DNA of 64,000 nt from Skermanella stibiiresistens SB22 (GTDB lineage: Bacteria; Pseudomonadota; Alphaproteobacteria; Azospirillales; Azospirillaceae), in assembly GCF_000576635.1 (NCBI RefSeq), contig NZ_AVFL01000015.1, positions 105,050-169,049 on the forward strand, in the 5' to 3' direction. Every line of letters begins with the position of its first letter. Position 1 is the stretch's first letter. This document shows, piece by piece, positions 44,248 through 53,053 of this stretch. Under the pieces are notes generated by a model. The model worked only from the letters and a program-made list of their open reading frames with translations, did not search any database and was not told the DNA's origin. The position numbers were made by a program, and so were the translations under genes.

Positions 44248-45825
44248 TCAGAACGTCAGGGCCTTGGCCCGGACCACGCTCGGCAGGCCGCCGATCTTGT
44301 GGAGCAGCTCCTCACTGATCCGCTGATCGACCGAGACCAGGGCGATGGCGTTCTCCCCCGGTGCCGTCCGGCCCAGGTGGAAGGTCGCGACGTTGATCCC
44401 GGCGGCGCCCAGGGTGGTGCCGAGATGACCGATGAAGCCAGGCTTGTCCTCATTGCGGATGAACAGCATGTGGCTGGACACCTCGGCCTCGATCGGAACC
44501 TCCTCGATACCGACGATCCGGGGCTTCTCGCCGCCGAACAGGGTCCCGGTCAGCGACCGCGACCGCTGGTCGGTATGGATCACCACGCGGATCAAAGTCT
44601 GGTAATCGCTGGCCCGCTCGCGCTTGGTCTCGGCGATCTCGATGTCGCGCTCGCGCGCGATCACGGGAGCGTTGACCATGTTGACGCTGTCCAGCAGCGG
44701 CCGCAGCAGGCCCATCAGCACCAAGGCCGTCAGGGGCCGCGTGTTCAGCTCCGCGACATGACCCTCGTATTCGACCGTGACGCCCTTCAGGCCGCTCTCG
44801 GTGATCTGCCCGGCGAAGCTGCCGAGCTGTTCGGCCAGTTGCATGTAGGGCCGCAACTTGGGAGCGTCCTCGGCCGAGACCGACGGCATGTTCAGCGCGT
44901 TGACCACCGCGCCGGACACGAGATAATCGGCCATCTGCTCGGCGACCTGCAGCGCCACGTTCTCCTGGGCCTCGGTCGTGCTGGCGCCCAGGTGGGGCGT
45001 GCAGATCACCTGCTCCATGCCGAACAGCGCGTTCTCCTTGGCGGGCTCCGACGCGAACACGTCGAGGGCGGCGCCCGCGACCTGACCGCTCTCGATCGCC
45101 GCCTTCAGATCCTCCTCGACAATCAACCCGCCGCGGGCGCAGTTGATGATCCGGACACCATTGCGGCACTTCGCCAGCGAGTCGGCGTTGAGCAGGCCGC
45201 GGGTGCCATCGGTCAGCGGCGTGTGCAGCGTGATGAAGTCGGCGCGGGCCAGCAACTCGTCCAGCTCGACCTTCTCGACGCCCAGGTCGACCGCCCGCTC
45301 CTGGCTGAGGAACGGGTCGAACGCGATCACCCGCATCTTCAGCCCAAGCGCGCGGTCGGCGACGATCGAGCCGATATTGCCGCAGCCGACGACGCCTAGA
45401 ACCTTGGCCGTCAGCTCGACGCCCATGAAGCGGTTCTTCTCCCATTTGCCGGCCTGGGTCGACGCGTTGGCGGCCGGGATCTCGCGGGCCAGCGCGAACA
45501 TCATGGCGATGGCGTGCTCGGCCGTGGTGATCGAGTTGCCGAACGGTGTGTTCATCACGACGACGCCGCGCGATGTCGCGGCCGGAATGTCGACGTTGTC
45601 GACGCCGATGCCGGCGCGGCCAACCACCTTGAGGTTGGTGGCGGCGGACAGGATGTCCTTCGTCACCTTGGTGGCCGACCGGATGGCGAGACCATCGTAC
45701 CCGCCGATGATCTCTTTCAACTCGTCCGGCTTGAGACCGGTCTTGACGTCCACCTCGACGCCGCGCTCGCGGAAGATCTCGACCGCGCGCGGGCTCAGGC
45801 TGTCCGATATAAGGACCTTTGGCAT
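44248..45825 (-). CDS. serA: D-3-phosphoglycerate dehydrogenase SerA
   Basis: SerA oxidises 3-phosphoglycerate to 3-phosphohydroxypyruvate, the first step of serine synthesis. At 525 residues this is the long form: catalytic and NAD domains in the first 315 residues, then the intervening and ACT domains. The NAD motif VVGCGNIGSIVADRA is at about 146-160, the substrate Arg/Glu region INCARGGLIVEEDL near 228, and the catalytic His in TPHLGAST at about 283. The ACT part runs from about 453 (FIRNEDKPGFIGHLGTTLG). It lies 97 bases after serC, so the two form an operon in the order serC-serA. Confidence 0.95.
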   Translation of the reverse strand: MPKVLISDSLSPRAVEIFRERGVEVDVKTGLKPDELKEIIGGYDGLAIRSATKVTKDILSAATNLKVVGRAGIGVDNVDIPAATSRGVVVMNTPFGNSITTAEHAIAMMFALAREIPAANASTQAGKWEKNRFMGVELTAKVLGVVGCGNIGSIVADRALGLKMRVIAFDPFLSQERAVDLGVEKVELDELLARADFITLHTPLTDGTRGLLNADSLAKCRNGVRIINCARGGLIVEEDLKAAIESGQVAGAALDVFASEPAKENALFGMEQVICTPHLGASTTEAQENVALQVAEQMADYLVSGAVVNALNMPSVSAEDAPKLRPYMQLAEQLGSFAGQITESGLKGVTVEYEGHVAELNTRPLTALVLMGLLRPLLDSVNMVNAPVIARERDIEIAETKRERASDYQTLIRVVIHTDQRSRSLTGTLFGGEKPRIVGIEEVPIEAEVSSHMLFIRNEDKPGFIGHLGTTLGAAGINVATFHLGRTAPGENAIALVSVDQRISEELLHKIGGLPSVVRAKALTF

Positions 45826-45874
45826 TGTGACACTTCCTCCATGGCCTGACGGCCGAGGCTCCAGGCCCCTTGGC

Positions 45875-45891
45875 CGGGCCTTGATGGCCCG
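45875..45891. other. Hairpin in the serC-serA gap
   Basis: CGGGCC (45875-45880), TTGAT loop, and GGCCCG (45886-45891) form a perfect six-base-pair stem inside the 97-base serC-serA gap. Repeated GGCC and CCGGGCC elements surround it. There is no T-tract on either strand, so it is not an intrinsic terminator; mRNA stability or partial attenuation between the two genes is possible. Confidence 0.3.
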
Positions 45892-45922
45892 TTGTCCGGG
45901 CCATCGGGGTCCGCTGGTGGGA

Positions 45923-47086
45923 TCAGCCGGCTTTGACGGTTTCCGCCTTGACCGTCTCGAAGGCCCATTCGATCCAGGGGATCAGGGCTTCGATGTCGCT
46001 CCGCTCGATCGTGGCGCCGCCCCAGATCCGCAGGCCGGGAGGCGCGTCGCGGTAGGATGCGACGTCGAGGGCCACGCCCTCCTTCTCCAGCAGGCCGGCG
46101 ACCTTCTTGGCGACATCGGCTTGGGCGGCGGCGTCCAGCGCGGTGATCGCCGGATCGACGATCCTCAGGCAGATCGAGGTGCACGACCGGATCGCGGGCT
46201 CGACAGCCAGGAAGTCGATCCATGGAGTCTTGGCGACCCACTCGGCGAGCGCTCCGAGGTTGCCCTCCGACCGGCCGATCAGACCGGCGAGGCCGCCGAC
46301 CGACTGCGCCCATTCAAGGCCGTCGATCGCGTCCTCGACCGCCAGCATGGACGGCGTGTTGATCGTCTCGCCCTTGAATATGCCTTCGTTGAGCTTGCCG
46401 TCCTTGGTCATGCGGAAGATCTTGGGCATCGGCCAAGCCGGCTTGTGGCTCTCCAGCCGGGCTACGGCGCGCGGGCTCAGGACCAGCATGCCGTGCTGCG
46501 CCTCGCCGCCCAGCACCTTCTGCCAGGACCACGTGACGACATCCAGCTTGTCCCAGGGCAGGTCCATCGCGAAGGCGGCCGAGGTCGCGTCGCAGATGGT
46601 GAGGCCTTCGCGGTCGGCCGGGATCCAGTCTCCGTTCGGCACGCGCACGCCCGAGGTGGTGCCGTTCCAGGTGAAGACCACGTCATGGCTGAAATCGACT
46701 TGTGACAGGTCCGGAAGCGAGCCGTAATCGGCCTGGATCGACCGCGCGTCGGCGAGCTTGAGCTGCTTGACCACGTCGGTCACCCAGTCCTTGCCGAAGC
46801 TTTCCCACGCCAGCATGTCGACGGGGCGGGAGCCCAGCAGCGACCATAGCGCCATCTCGACGGCGCCGGTGTCGGAGGCAGGGACGATGCCCAGGCGGTA
46901 GTCGGCGGGCAGGCCGAGGATGGACCGGCTGAGGTCGATCACTTCGCCGAGCTTGGCCTTGCCGGGTTTGGAACGGTGCGACCGGCCGACCAGCGCGTCG
47001 GAAAGGGCTTCGAGTGTCCAACCCGGACGCTTTGCGCAGGGACCGGAGGAAAAATGGGTCGTGTGTGGCCGCGTTGTCGGCTTCAT
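45923..47086 (-). CDS. serC: Phosphoserine aminotransferase SerC
   Basis: SerC transaminates 3-phosphohydroxypyruvate to phosphoserine with PLP. The 387-residue protein belongs to the alphaproteobacterial/archaeal-type SerC group. It opens with [16 protein letters not shown], and [30 protein letters not shown] and the PLP-lysine segment [16 protein letters not shown] follow. [15 protein letters not shown] is near the end. ATG 47086 is nine bases after AAGG, which lies within the loop and stem of a leader hairpin. The gene precedes serA in one operon. Confidence 0.93.
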   Translation of the reverse strand: MKPTTRPHTTHFSSGPCAKRPGWTLEALSDALVGRSHRSKPGKAKLGEVIDLSRSILGLPADYRLGIVPASDTGAVEMALWSLLGSRPVDMLAWESFGKDWVTDVVKQLKLADARSIQADYGSLPDLSQVDFSHDVVFTWNGTTSGVRVPNGDWIPADREGLTICDATSAAFAMDLPWDKLDVVTWSWQKVLGGEAQHGMLVLSPRAVARLESHKPAWPMPKIFRMTKDGKLNEGIFKGETINTPSMLAVEDAIDGLEWAQSVGGLAGLIGRSEGNLGALAEWVAKTPWIDFLAVEPAIRSCTSICLRIVDPAITALDAAAQADVAKKVAGLLEKEGVALDVASYRDAPPGLRIWGGATIERSDIEALIPWIEWAFETVKAETVKAG

Positions 47087-47090
47087 GATG

Positions 47091-47129
47091 CTATTCCTTG
47101 CAGAATAGTTGCAACCCGTTGGGGGGTTG
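47091..47129 (-). ncRNA. serC leader-like tandem hairpins overlapping the ribosome site
   Basis: Two perfect six-base-pair hairpins lie directly before the serC start. On the minus strand the first pairs CAACCC with GGGTTG (complement of 47112-47129). The second pairs CTATTC with GAATAG around the loop TGCAAG (complement of 47091-47108). The AAGG ribosome site is in the second loop and arm, so folding would hide it. Rfam lists a serC leader motif in Alphaproteobacteria at this position; I infer identity from position and shape, not from a model match. Confidence 0.5.
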
Positions 47130-47235
47130 TGGCCCGGCGCGGATACTAGGTAGGCCACTTCGGCAAATCAACGCCGCAACTCTGTTCCGCGCGTGCGGCA
47201 TGAGAGCACAATTAAATTACCCGGCCGCGTCACCT

Positions 47236-48960
47236 TCAGGCGGCGTTCCCCGGCGAGCCAACCGACCAGATCGCCGATTGCAGGCTGGCCATGCCCTGTT
47301 TCCGCTCGGCCTCGCTGACGAACCGCTTCGACCAGGTCGATTGGAAGTCCGGGCTCTTCATGGCGCGGTCCAGCGTTTCCGCCACGAAGGCGCGGGCGCG
47401 GCCTTCGGGAAAGCTGACTTGCCCGCATATCTTGAGAAGCACCGCGATGCGGTCGGCCAGCGGCTTCTTGACTGCCATGATGCCATTGCGCAGGGTATCG
47501 ACCGCGGCGGCGTCCAAGTCCCTCAGGATCGGCGCCGCGATCTCGTCCGCCAGCCCCGCCAGCCGGATCGAGGTTTGAAGCTCGATCAATCCCTCCAGGG
47601 TGTCGCTGGCATTCTTCCTGCCGCCGCCGGACATCTCGCGCAGCAGGGTCGCGAACTCGATGGCTCCGGCGAGGTGGCGGCGCAGTCTCGCCTTGTCGGG
47701 TTCGCCGGGGACCATGCGGATCAGCCGGCTGATCCGGTCTATCCTGTCCGATTGCGAGCGTAGCGCCTCCAACTCGCTGGTGATGCGCGACTCCGTCAGG
47801 ACCGCGCCGATCCGCTGCTCCAGGATGCACCTGATCTCCTCGTCGGCGCCAAGGGGGGCGTTCACCTCCGACAGCCAGCGGCCCAGCGCGCCGACCGCCT
47901 CGATCTCTTGGAACAAACCCTCCTCGGGCCGAAGCGCCGACCGGCCGGACAACTCGTTCAGCATGCGGCGGCGCAGCACGGTGCGGGATCGCGGCAGCAG
48001 GGTCCGCTTCATCAGGGTGTTGATCTGGCTCAGTCCGACGGTGGGCCCACCTTCGGGATAGGTGAAACATCCGGCATGGAGTTCCGCCAGCAGGATGACC
48101 GTCTGGTCGGTGCGGAGCCGCTCGCCCCGCAACTCGCGCAACAGCGGCGGCGCGTCGAAGATTTCGGCGGCTAGCATGTCGATCAGCTTGTAGTGCCTGA
48201 CTTCCAAGCCGGGCTGGATGAGCGCCATCAACCGCGACAGCTTCTCCGCCCAATTGCTGGCGCCTATCAGGTATCGGGTCAGTCCGCGCAGGCAATGGTA
48301 CGAGAACGTCTCCTCGTCGGGAAACCGGCTCTCGAGCTCCCAGGCGACGGCCAGGAACCTGCCGGCCTCGATTTGGGGGACGGAATATTTGCGGTCGTCG
48401 GCGTGTAGTTCCTCGATCGCCTTGTGGACGGCGTTGATCAGTTCGATGTACCGGGCCTTGCTGGCCTTGGACGTGTCCTTCTCCCCCTGGACCTGCGCCA
48501 GGGCCACCCGCTGAATGGCGCCCTCCACCATGCCCTTGCCGGATGCCAGTTCGGTGGTGTGGCGGACGGAGTGGATAAGCTCCAGGGGTGTCAGCCGGCG
48601 TGGCTCCAGAAACCGGGCGAGCAGCACCCGGATCTCGTCGCGGGTCTGTTCCCGATGGAAATCGGAGCGTGCGAGGCACCGGGTCCGGCCTCCCAGCATC
48701 GGAACGCCGAGGGGATCGGGATCGGTGCGGCCCGGGCCGACCCATTTGACGATGATGGTGCGTTCGGTGTGGTCGAAGCCCTTGAACGCGGTGGCGCGCA
48801 CGACGCGGACCCCGTCCAGGCCGCGGAGGGCCAGCACCTTCTCCGCCGCCTTGAGCAGCGTCGAGGCGGCCGGCGCCTCGACGGCGGGTTGCCATGCGCC
48901 ATCCTGGAGCATGTGCATTTCGTATTCGACGCTGACGTCGACGGATGTGCGGTCAGGCAT
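47236..48960 (-). CDS. Hypothetical protein, 574 residues
   Basis: I do not recognise this protein. It has no signal peptide and no membrane helix. The N-terminal 90 residues look like a small alpha/beta domain of mixed strands (SVEYEMHMLQDGAWQP, GVRVVRATAFKGFDHTERTI). The remaining 480 residues are almost wholly helical with many Leu, Arg and Glu, like a repeat solenoid or scaffold (LIHSVRHTTELASGKGM, LRRRMLNELSG, CILEQRIGAVL). Codon use matches the neighbours and the antisense frames do not encode anything recognisable. ATG 48960 is unambiguous. It lies 149 bases upstream of serC on the same strand but ahead of the serC leader. Confidence 0.75.
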   Translation of the reverse strand: MPDRTSVDVSVEYEMHMLQDGAWQPAVEAPAASTLLKAAEKVLALRGLDGVRVVRATAFKGFDHTERTIIVKWVGPGRTDPDPLGVPMLGGRTRCLARSDFHREQTRDEIRVLLARFLEPRRLTPLELIHSVRHTTELASGKGMVEGAIQRVALAQVQGEKDTSKASKARYIELINAVHKAIEELHADDRKYSVPQIEAGRFLAVAWELESRFPDEETFSYHCLRGLTRYLIGASNWAEKLSRLMALIQPGLEVRHYKLIDMLAAEIFDAPPLLRELRGERLRTDQTVILLAELHAGCFTYPEGGPTVGLSQINTLMKRTLLPRSRTVLRRRMLNELSGRSALRPEEGLFQEIEAVGALGRWLSEVNAPLGADEEIRCILEQRIGAVLTESRITSELEALRSQSDRIDRISRLIRMVPGEPDKARLRRHLAGAIEFATLLREMSGGGRKNASDTLEGLIELQTSIRLAGLADEIAAPILRDLDAAAVDTLRNGIMAVKKPLADRIAVLLKICGQVSFPEGRARAFVAETLDRAMKSPDFQSTWSKRFVSEAERKQGMASLQSAIWSVGSPGNAA

Positions 48961-49059
48961 GTCAACCCCACCTCCAACTGGACGGTGGCGTCGCCAACCG
49001 CCCTCGTTACCCTCTGGAGGTTAGTTATACACGATGACCTAATAGAATTAGAGCATAAG

Positions 49060-49524
49060 TTATACCGACAACGTCTCTGGCGAGCGTCGGGCGATTATGT
49101 GATCCAATAGTACGCTAAGTACAGGTTCATCCCTCTGATTATACGTGTTGTATTGGAGCCTCACGCGACCACGGTCGTCCTTGGAGCGCGACGGCGAGGT
49201 CTCGGCGACCTCGACCATCACCCGCAGGGTGTCGCCCGGTCGGACCGGCCTGAGCCAGCGCAATTGATCGCCGCCACTCCCACCCAGGCTACTGTCGTGG
49301 ATGATCCCGGTGTCGCGGAGCAACCTGAACGTGATCGCCAGCGTCTGGAAACCGCTGGCGATCAGACCGCCATATGGTCCTTTGGAGGCGGCCACCGTAT
49401 CGACGTGGAACGGCTGGGGATCGTACATCAACGCGAAGTCGATGATCTGCGCTTCGGTCAGGGTTATACCCGCCGTGGTGAACTGGTCGCCGACCCGGAA
49501 ATCCTCGAAAAACATCGATTTCAT
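49060..49524 (-). CDS. MaoC-family (hot-dog fold) dehydratase
   Basis: The 154-residue protein has the single-domain MaoC hydratase/dehydratase pattern: FEDFRVGDQF at the start, then LTEAQIIDFALMYDPQPFHVD and a SGFQTLAITFRLL helix, with GGDQLRWLRPVRPGDTLRV further on. The family hydrates or dehydrates acyl-CoA or related thioesters, with an Asp and a His; both are present in the DPQPFHVD segment. ATG 49524 has GGAGAA nine bases upstream. It is the last gene of the DUF1127-GNAT-PhzF-GNAT-MaoC set, 55 bases after the preceding gene. Confidence 0.85.
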   Translation of the reverse strand: MKSMFFEDFRVGDQFTTAGITLTEAQIIDFALMYDPQPFHVDTVAASKGPYGGLIASGFQTLAITFRLLRDTGIIHDSSLGGSGGDQLRWLRPVRPGDTLRVMVEVAETSPSRSKDDRGRVRLQYNTYNQRDEPVLSVLLDHIIARRSPETLSV

Positions 49525-49579
49525 GCGGCTGCGTTCTCCCGGTTGATCGTCATGTCGATTGTCATGTCGGCGGCTGGCG

Positions 49580-50029
49580 TCACAGCCGCTTTTCCAGTTG
49601 GATGATGCCGTCGGACGCGACGGCCGGCTGGACCGCGCGGGGTTCGAAACCCATCGATCGGTACAGCGCCAAGGCGGCGGCCATCGACGGCAACGTTTCA
49701 AGGTGGATGCTGGCGTGCCCCTTGGCGCGGGCGGCATCCAGGGCGGCTTGGCACAGCCGGCGGCCGAGCCCGGAGCCGCGCTGGCCGTCGCGGACGAAAA
49801 GCCGCTTCAACTCGCAACCGCCATCGGCGTCGGGCGCGATTCCGACCACACCCACAGGTCCACCCCCCGCACGCGCCAGCAGCCACAAGCCGGGCAGCGC
49901 CTCGACCTCGCGCTCGAAGCCAGCGAAGCAGATCGCGAAGTCGAGGGCCCGGCCATAGTCCATCAGCAGCGCGCGGGTGGCGGCGCGGTCATCCTCGTCC
50001 TGGACTTCCGAGATGGTGGTTTCGATCAT
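49580..50029 (-). CDS. GNAT-family N-acetyltransferase
   Basis: An acetyl-CoA-dependent acyltransferase of 149 residues. The acetyl-CoA loop is QRGSGLGRRLCQAAL at about 82-96, preceded by GCELKRLFVRD and followed by IHLETLPSMAAALALYRSMGFEP. Substrate unknown. Ten bases separate it from the PhzF-like gene upstream on the same strand, so it is in the same transcript. Confidence 0.87.
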   Translation of the reverse strand: MIETTISEVQDEDDRAATRALLMDYGRALDFAICFAGFEREVEALPGLWLLARAGGGPVGVVGIAPDADGGCELKRLFVRDGQRGSGLGRRLCQAALDAARAKGHASIHLETLPSMAAALALYRSMGFEPRAVQPAVASDGIIQLEKRL

Positions 50030-50039
50030 CCGCGCACGC

Positions 50040-50843
50040 TCACAGATAGACGGTGCCTTCCATGTAGAGCATCGCCTTGCCGGAGATCATTACCCGGTCG
50101 CCACGCAGCTCGCACCACAATTGTCCCCCTCGGGCGGAAAGCTGGCGCGCGGACAATTGGGTCTTGTCAAGCCGCGCCGCCCAATACGGCGTCAGCGCGC
50201 AATGGGTCGAACCGGTGACCGGATCCTCCGGAATGCCATGGCCCGGCGCGAAGAAACGCGACACGAAATCCACGTCCACTCCTGGCGCCGTCACCAACAC
50301 GGAACGGTCCAGCGCCGCGAGGGCCACCATGTCGGGCTTCAACGTCGCCACCGCCGCAACGTCGTCGTACACCACCATGTAGTCGCGGGCTCCCGCCAGG
50401 ATGTCGACCGGCGGTGGACCTCCCAAGGCTTCGGCGAGGCTGGCCGCCAGTACATCGTTCCCCTCCGCCAGCGGTTCGGCCGGGCGGGAGGGGAAGTCGA
50501 GGGTGTACACGTCATCCCGGCGAGTCACCGCCAGCGGCCCGGCGGTCTGGGTGGCGAACTCCACCCGCTCGGTACCCGGACGGAGGATCGCCATGATGAC
50601 ATAGGCGGAGGCGAGGGTCGCGTGGCCGCATAGATCGACCTCGACCGCCGGCGTGAACCAGCGCAGCCGATAGCCCTCCTGCCCCTCGGGAACGAAGAAG
50701 GCGGTCTCGGACAGGTTGTTCTCCGCCGCCAAGTCCTGGAGGGTATTGTCGGGCAGCCAAGTGTCGAGCGGCATCACCGCCGCCGGGTTGCCGGCGAAGA
50801 CGGTATCGGTGAAGGCGTCGACCTGATAAATGCGAAGGCTCAT
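50040..50843 (-). CDS. PhzF-family isomerase/epimerase
   Basis: PhzF-like proteins have a diaminopimelate-epimerase fold and isomerise small acids such as 2,3-dihydro-3-hydroxyanthranilate. The 267-residue protein shows YQVDAFTDTVFAGNPAAV at the start and the catalytic Glu region ENNLSETAF at about 41-49. CGHATLASAYV and the late GHGIPEDPVTGSTHCAL are also present. No phenazine genes are near, so another substrate is likely. The ATG at 50843 overlaps the preceding GNAT stop by ATGA. Confidence 0.88.
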   Translation of the reverse strand: MSLRIYQVDAFTDTVFAGNPAAVMPLDTWLPDNTLQDLAAENNLSETAFFVPEGQEGYRLRWFTPAVEVDLCGHATLASAYVIMAILRPGTERVEFATQTAGPLAVTRRDDVYTLDFPSRPAEPLAEGNDVLAASLAEALGGPPPVDILAGARDYMVVYDDVAAVATLKPDMVALAALDRSVLVTAPGVDVDFVSRFFAPGHGIPEDPVTGSTHCALTPYWAARLDKTQLSARQLSARGGQLWCELRGDRVMISGKAMLYMEGTVYL

Positions 50844-51298
50844 GTCGTCTCCCGCTCGGGTAGGTTGATGAAGTCGAAACAGTTCGGATGCCGTTCCAGC
50901 CCCACCTTTTCGTAGAAACCCACCGCCGCTGGTGCCGATAGGAGGATGCAGCGGACACCCTCGCCACCCGCGGCGGTCCTCGTGCGCGCCATCAAGGCCG
51001 TACCGATGCCCCTGCCCTGCATCCGCTGGTCCACGGCCAGATCCGACAGGTAGCAGCAATAGCTGAAATCGGTGACCGACCGCGCGACCCCCACCAGTTC
51101 GTCGCCGGCGCGCGCGGTGATGATCAGGTCGGCCTTCGCCAGCATGCCGGCGATCCGCTCCGGCTGGTCGACCGGGCGCCGCGCCGCCAAGCCGGAGCGT
51201 CCGAGCACGTCCATGAATTCAGAGGCGGTGAGGTAGGGTTCGACCGTGAACCGGATCTCGCCGCCCTGGCTGTCGGTGAACGGCTTCAAGTCCGCCAA
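50840..51298 (-). CDS. GNAT-family N-acetyltransferase
   Basis: This is a second acetyltransferase of about 152 residues. The acetyl-CoA loop is QRMQGRGIGTALMARTR, following YLSDLAVD; near the end LSAPAAVGFYEKVGLERH completes the GNAT fold. The start is unusual because no ATG is available near the fold start. TTG 51298 lies after GGGGAG and overlaps the end of the DUF1127 gene by 13 bases. TTG 51289 would give a four-base overlap with the DUF1127 stop. Either way translation is probably coupled to the upstream gene. The stop overlaps the PhzF-like start. Confidence 0.82.
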   Translation of the reverse strand: MADLKPFTDSQGGEIRFTVEPYLTASEFMDVLGRSGLAARRPVDQPERIAGMLAKADLIITARAGDELVGVARSVTDFSYCCYLSDLAVDQRMQGRGIGTALMARTRTAAGGEGVRCILLSAPAAVGFYEKVGLERHPNCFDFINLPERETT

Positions 51299-51537
51299 AA
51301 TGGCTTGCTCCCCTCGTGTTCGGCGTCGGCCCTGCTGACGCCGATATCCTTCAGCATGTCGTCGCTGAGCGCAAGCAGGTGACGGCGCTGCCGCGCGTTC
51401 TCCCGCCATGTCATCGTCACGTCGAACACGACGCGGGCGACATTCAGGACGATGCGGCCGGCGCCACGCGCCGAGATGGTGAGGCTGGCCGGCTTCACGG
51501 TCCGTGACAGGCTGGTCGCTGTGCCAATTGTACGCAT
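51286..51537 (-). CDS. DUF1127-family small protein
   Basis: The 83-residue basic protein carries the DUF1127 motif near its C-terminus: ENARQRRHLLALSDDMLKD then IGVSRADAEHE. DUF1127 proteins are small, Arg-rich and often stress- or growth-phase-linked; one group binds RNA. ATG 51537 is preceded by GGAGG six bases upstream, better than ATG 51549. It is the first gene of the set ending with MaoC and is divergent from the MocR-type regulator across 94 bases. Confidence 0.82.
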   Translation of the reverse strand: MRTIGTATSLSRTVKPASLTISARGAGRIVLNVARVVFDVTMTWRENARQRRHLLALSDDMLKDIGVSRADAEHEGSKPFWRT

Positions 51538-51623
51538 ACAATCCTCCATCAGTGTGCGCTTCGTCCCGATACATTCGAGACAATGCGATTATTGCTTGCT
51601 TTCGATGGGGGTCAATGATTACA

Positions 51624-51638
51624 TTGTCACCATGACAA
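51624..51638. promoter_or_regulatory. Inverted repeat over the MocR-gene start, candidate operator
   Basis: TTGTCA (51624-51629) and TGACAA (51633-51638) form a perfect inverted repeat with the spacer CCA, covering the ATG of the MocR-type gene. Nearby CAATG and ATTG elements occur in the same 94-base divergent region. A MocR dimer could bind here and repress its own gene. The assignment rests only on symmetry and position. Confidence 0.4.
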
Positions 51639-53038
51639 ATTGGGCACCCGACCTCGACAAATTTCCCGGCCCGCGCTACCGCGCCATCGCGGACGCGCTC
51701 GCCGCCGACATCGCCGCCAACCGGCTGACGGTCGGGACCCGGTTGCCGACACACCGGGACTTGGCGTTCACCCTCAAGGTCACCGTCGGCACGATCACGC
51801 GCGCCTATGCCGAGGCCGAACGGCGCGGCTTGATCGGCGGCGAGGTCGGACGCGGCACCTATGTCAAATCCGGCGTTCCGCAAAACGCCGCGGACGCGTG
51901 GCCGCAACTGCCGCCCCCATCCGGCGACACGCCGGCCCTCGTCGACATGTCGCTCTGCACGCCCAGCGCCGCCGGCGTCGCGGAGGGGCTGGCGGCGCTG
52001 TTCGCCAGCATGTCCAACCCCGCCGAATTCGCCGGTCTGCTCGAATACCCGCCGCATGGCGGTTTGCCGGCGCACCGAGCCGCTGGCGCCACTTGGCTGA
52101 GCCGCCATCAAATAGCGGTTGGTCCCGAGAACGTGCTGGTGACCAGCGGCGCCCAAAACGGCATGGCCATCGCCTTCTCGACGGTGGCGCGGCCGGGCGA
52201 CCTGATCCTGACCGAGCGCCTGACCTATTTCGGCATGAAGGCGCTGACCTCCACCCTGGGACTTAGGCTGGAAGGCATCGCGATGGACGAGGACGGCATC
52301 CTGCCAGACGCGTTCGAATCGGCCTGCCGCCAATCGGCGCCAAGGGCGCTCTACACGGTACCCACGCTGCACAATCCTACGACCGCGATCATGCCGCTGG
52401 AACGGCGGCGGCGGATCGTCGAGATCGCCCGGCAATATGACGTCACCATCGTCGAGGACGATGTCTTCGGCTTCCTGGTGCCGGAGGCGCCGTCACCCAT
52501 CCAGATGTTGGCGCCGGATATCACGCTGCACATCAGCAGCCTGTCCAAGAGCATCGCGCCGGGTTTGAGGATCGGCTATCTCGTGGCGCCATCGCGGCTG
52601 ATGCCCAGGCTGACGGCCACGATGCGGGCCTTGAACTACGCTGTGCCGCCGCTGATGGGCGAGATGGCGACGCGCTGGATCGAGGACGGCAGCGCCGACC
52701 GCTTCGCCGAAACGCAGCGCCGCGAGTGCAGGGCGCGCCAAGCGCTGACCGCCGATGTGCTGCGCGACGGACCGGCGGTGGCGGTGCCCTCATACGGCCA
52801 GCATCTGTGGCTGAAACTTCCCGAGCCGTGGCGGCGCGAGGATTTCGTGGCCGAGGCCAGGGCGCGCGGCATCATCGTGACCGGCGCCGATGTCTTCACG
52901 GTCGGCCGGGGCGCCGCTCCCCACGCCGTCCGCATCGGAATCTCCATGCCGGAGCGGCGCGAGGACTTGCGCCACGGGCTGGAGGTGCTCGCCGACCTGC
53001 TGGCGAGCCCGGTCGGGGCCTCCGTGTCGATGGTGTGA
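51632..53038 (+). CDS. MocR-type regulator: GntR helix-turn-helix fused to an aminotransferase-fold domain
   Basis: MocR proteins are PLP-dependent transcription regulators. In the 468-residue frame a GntR-type wHTH lies at about 15-80 (RYRAIADALAADIAANRLTVG, LPTHRDLAFTLKVTVGTITR). A linker and a fold-type I aminotransferase domain follow (GAQNGMAIAFSTVARPGD, YTVPTLHNPTTAIMPLERR, ISSLSKSIAPGLRIGYL with the PLP-lysine Lys in SLSKS). ATG 51632 was chosen; the frame upstream has no wHTH extension. It is divergent from a gene set with PhzF-like and acetyltransferase members, which is the likely target, and an inverted repeat covers its start. Confidence 0.9.
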   Translation: MTNWAPDLDKFPGPRYRAIADALAADIAANRLTVGTRLPTHRDLAFTLKVTVGTITRAYAEAERRGLIGGEVGRGTYVKSGVPQNAADAWPQLPPPSGDTPALVDMSLCTPSAAGVAEGLAALFASMSNPAEFAGLLEYPPHGGLPAHRAAGATWLSRHQIAVGPENVLVTSGAQNGMAIAFSTVARPGDLILTERLTYFGMKALTSTLGLRLEGIAMDEDGILPDAFESACRQSAPRALYTVPTLHNPTTAIMPLERRRRIVEIARQYDVTIVEDDVFGFLVPEAPSPIQMLAPDITLHISSLSKSIAPGLRIGYLVAPSRLMPRLTATMRALNYAVPPLMGEMATRWIEDGSADRFAETQRRECRARQALTADVLRDGPAVAVPSYGQHLWLKLPEPWRREDFVAEARARGIIVTGADVFTVGRGAAPHAVRIGISMPERREDLRHGLEVLADLLASPVGASVSMV

Positions 53039-53053
53039 TCAACACACGTCGAT

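Noticed and set aside
45875..45891. Intrinsic terminator between serC and serA
   Set aside because: The stem is short and lacks a T-tract, and both genes serve one pathway in one orientation. It is kept only as a hairpin.
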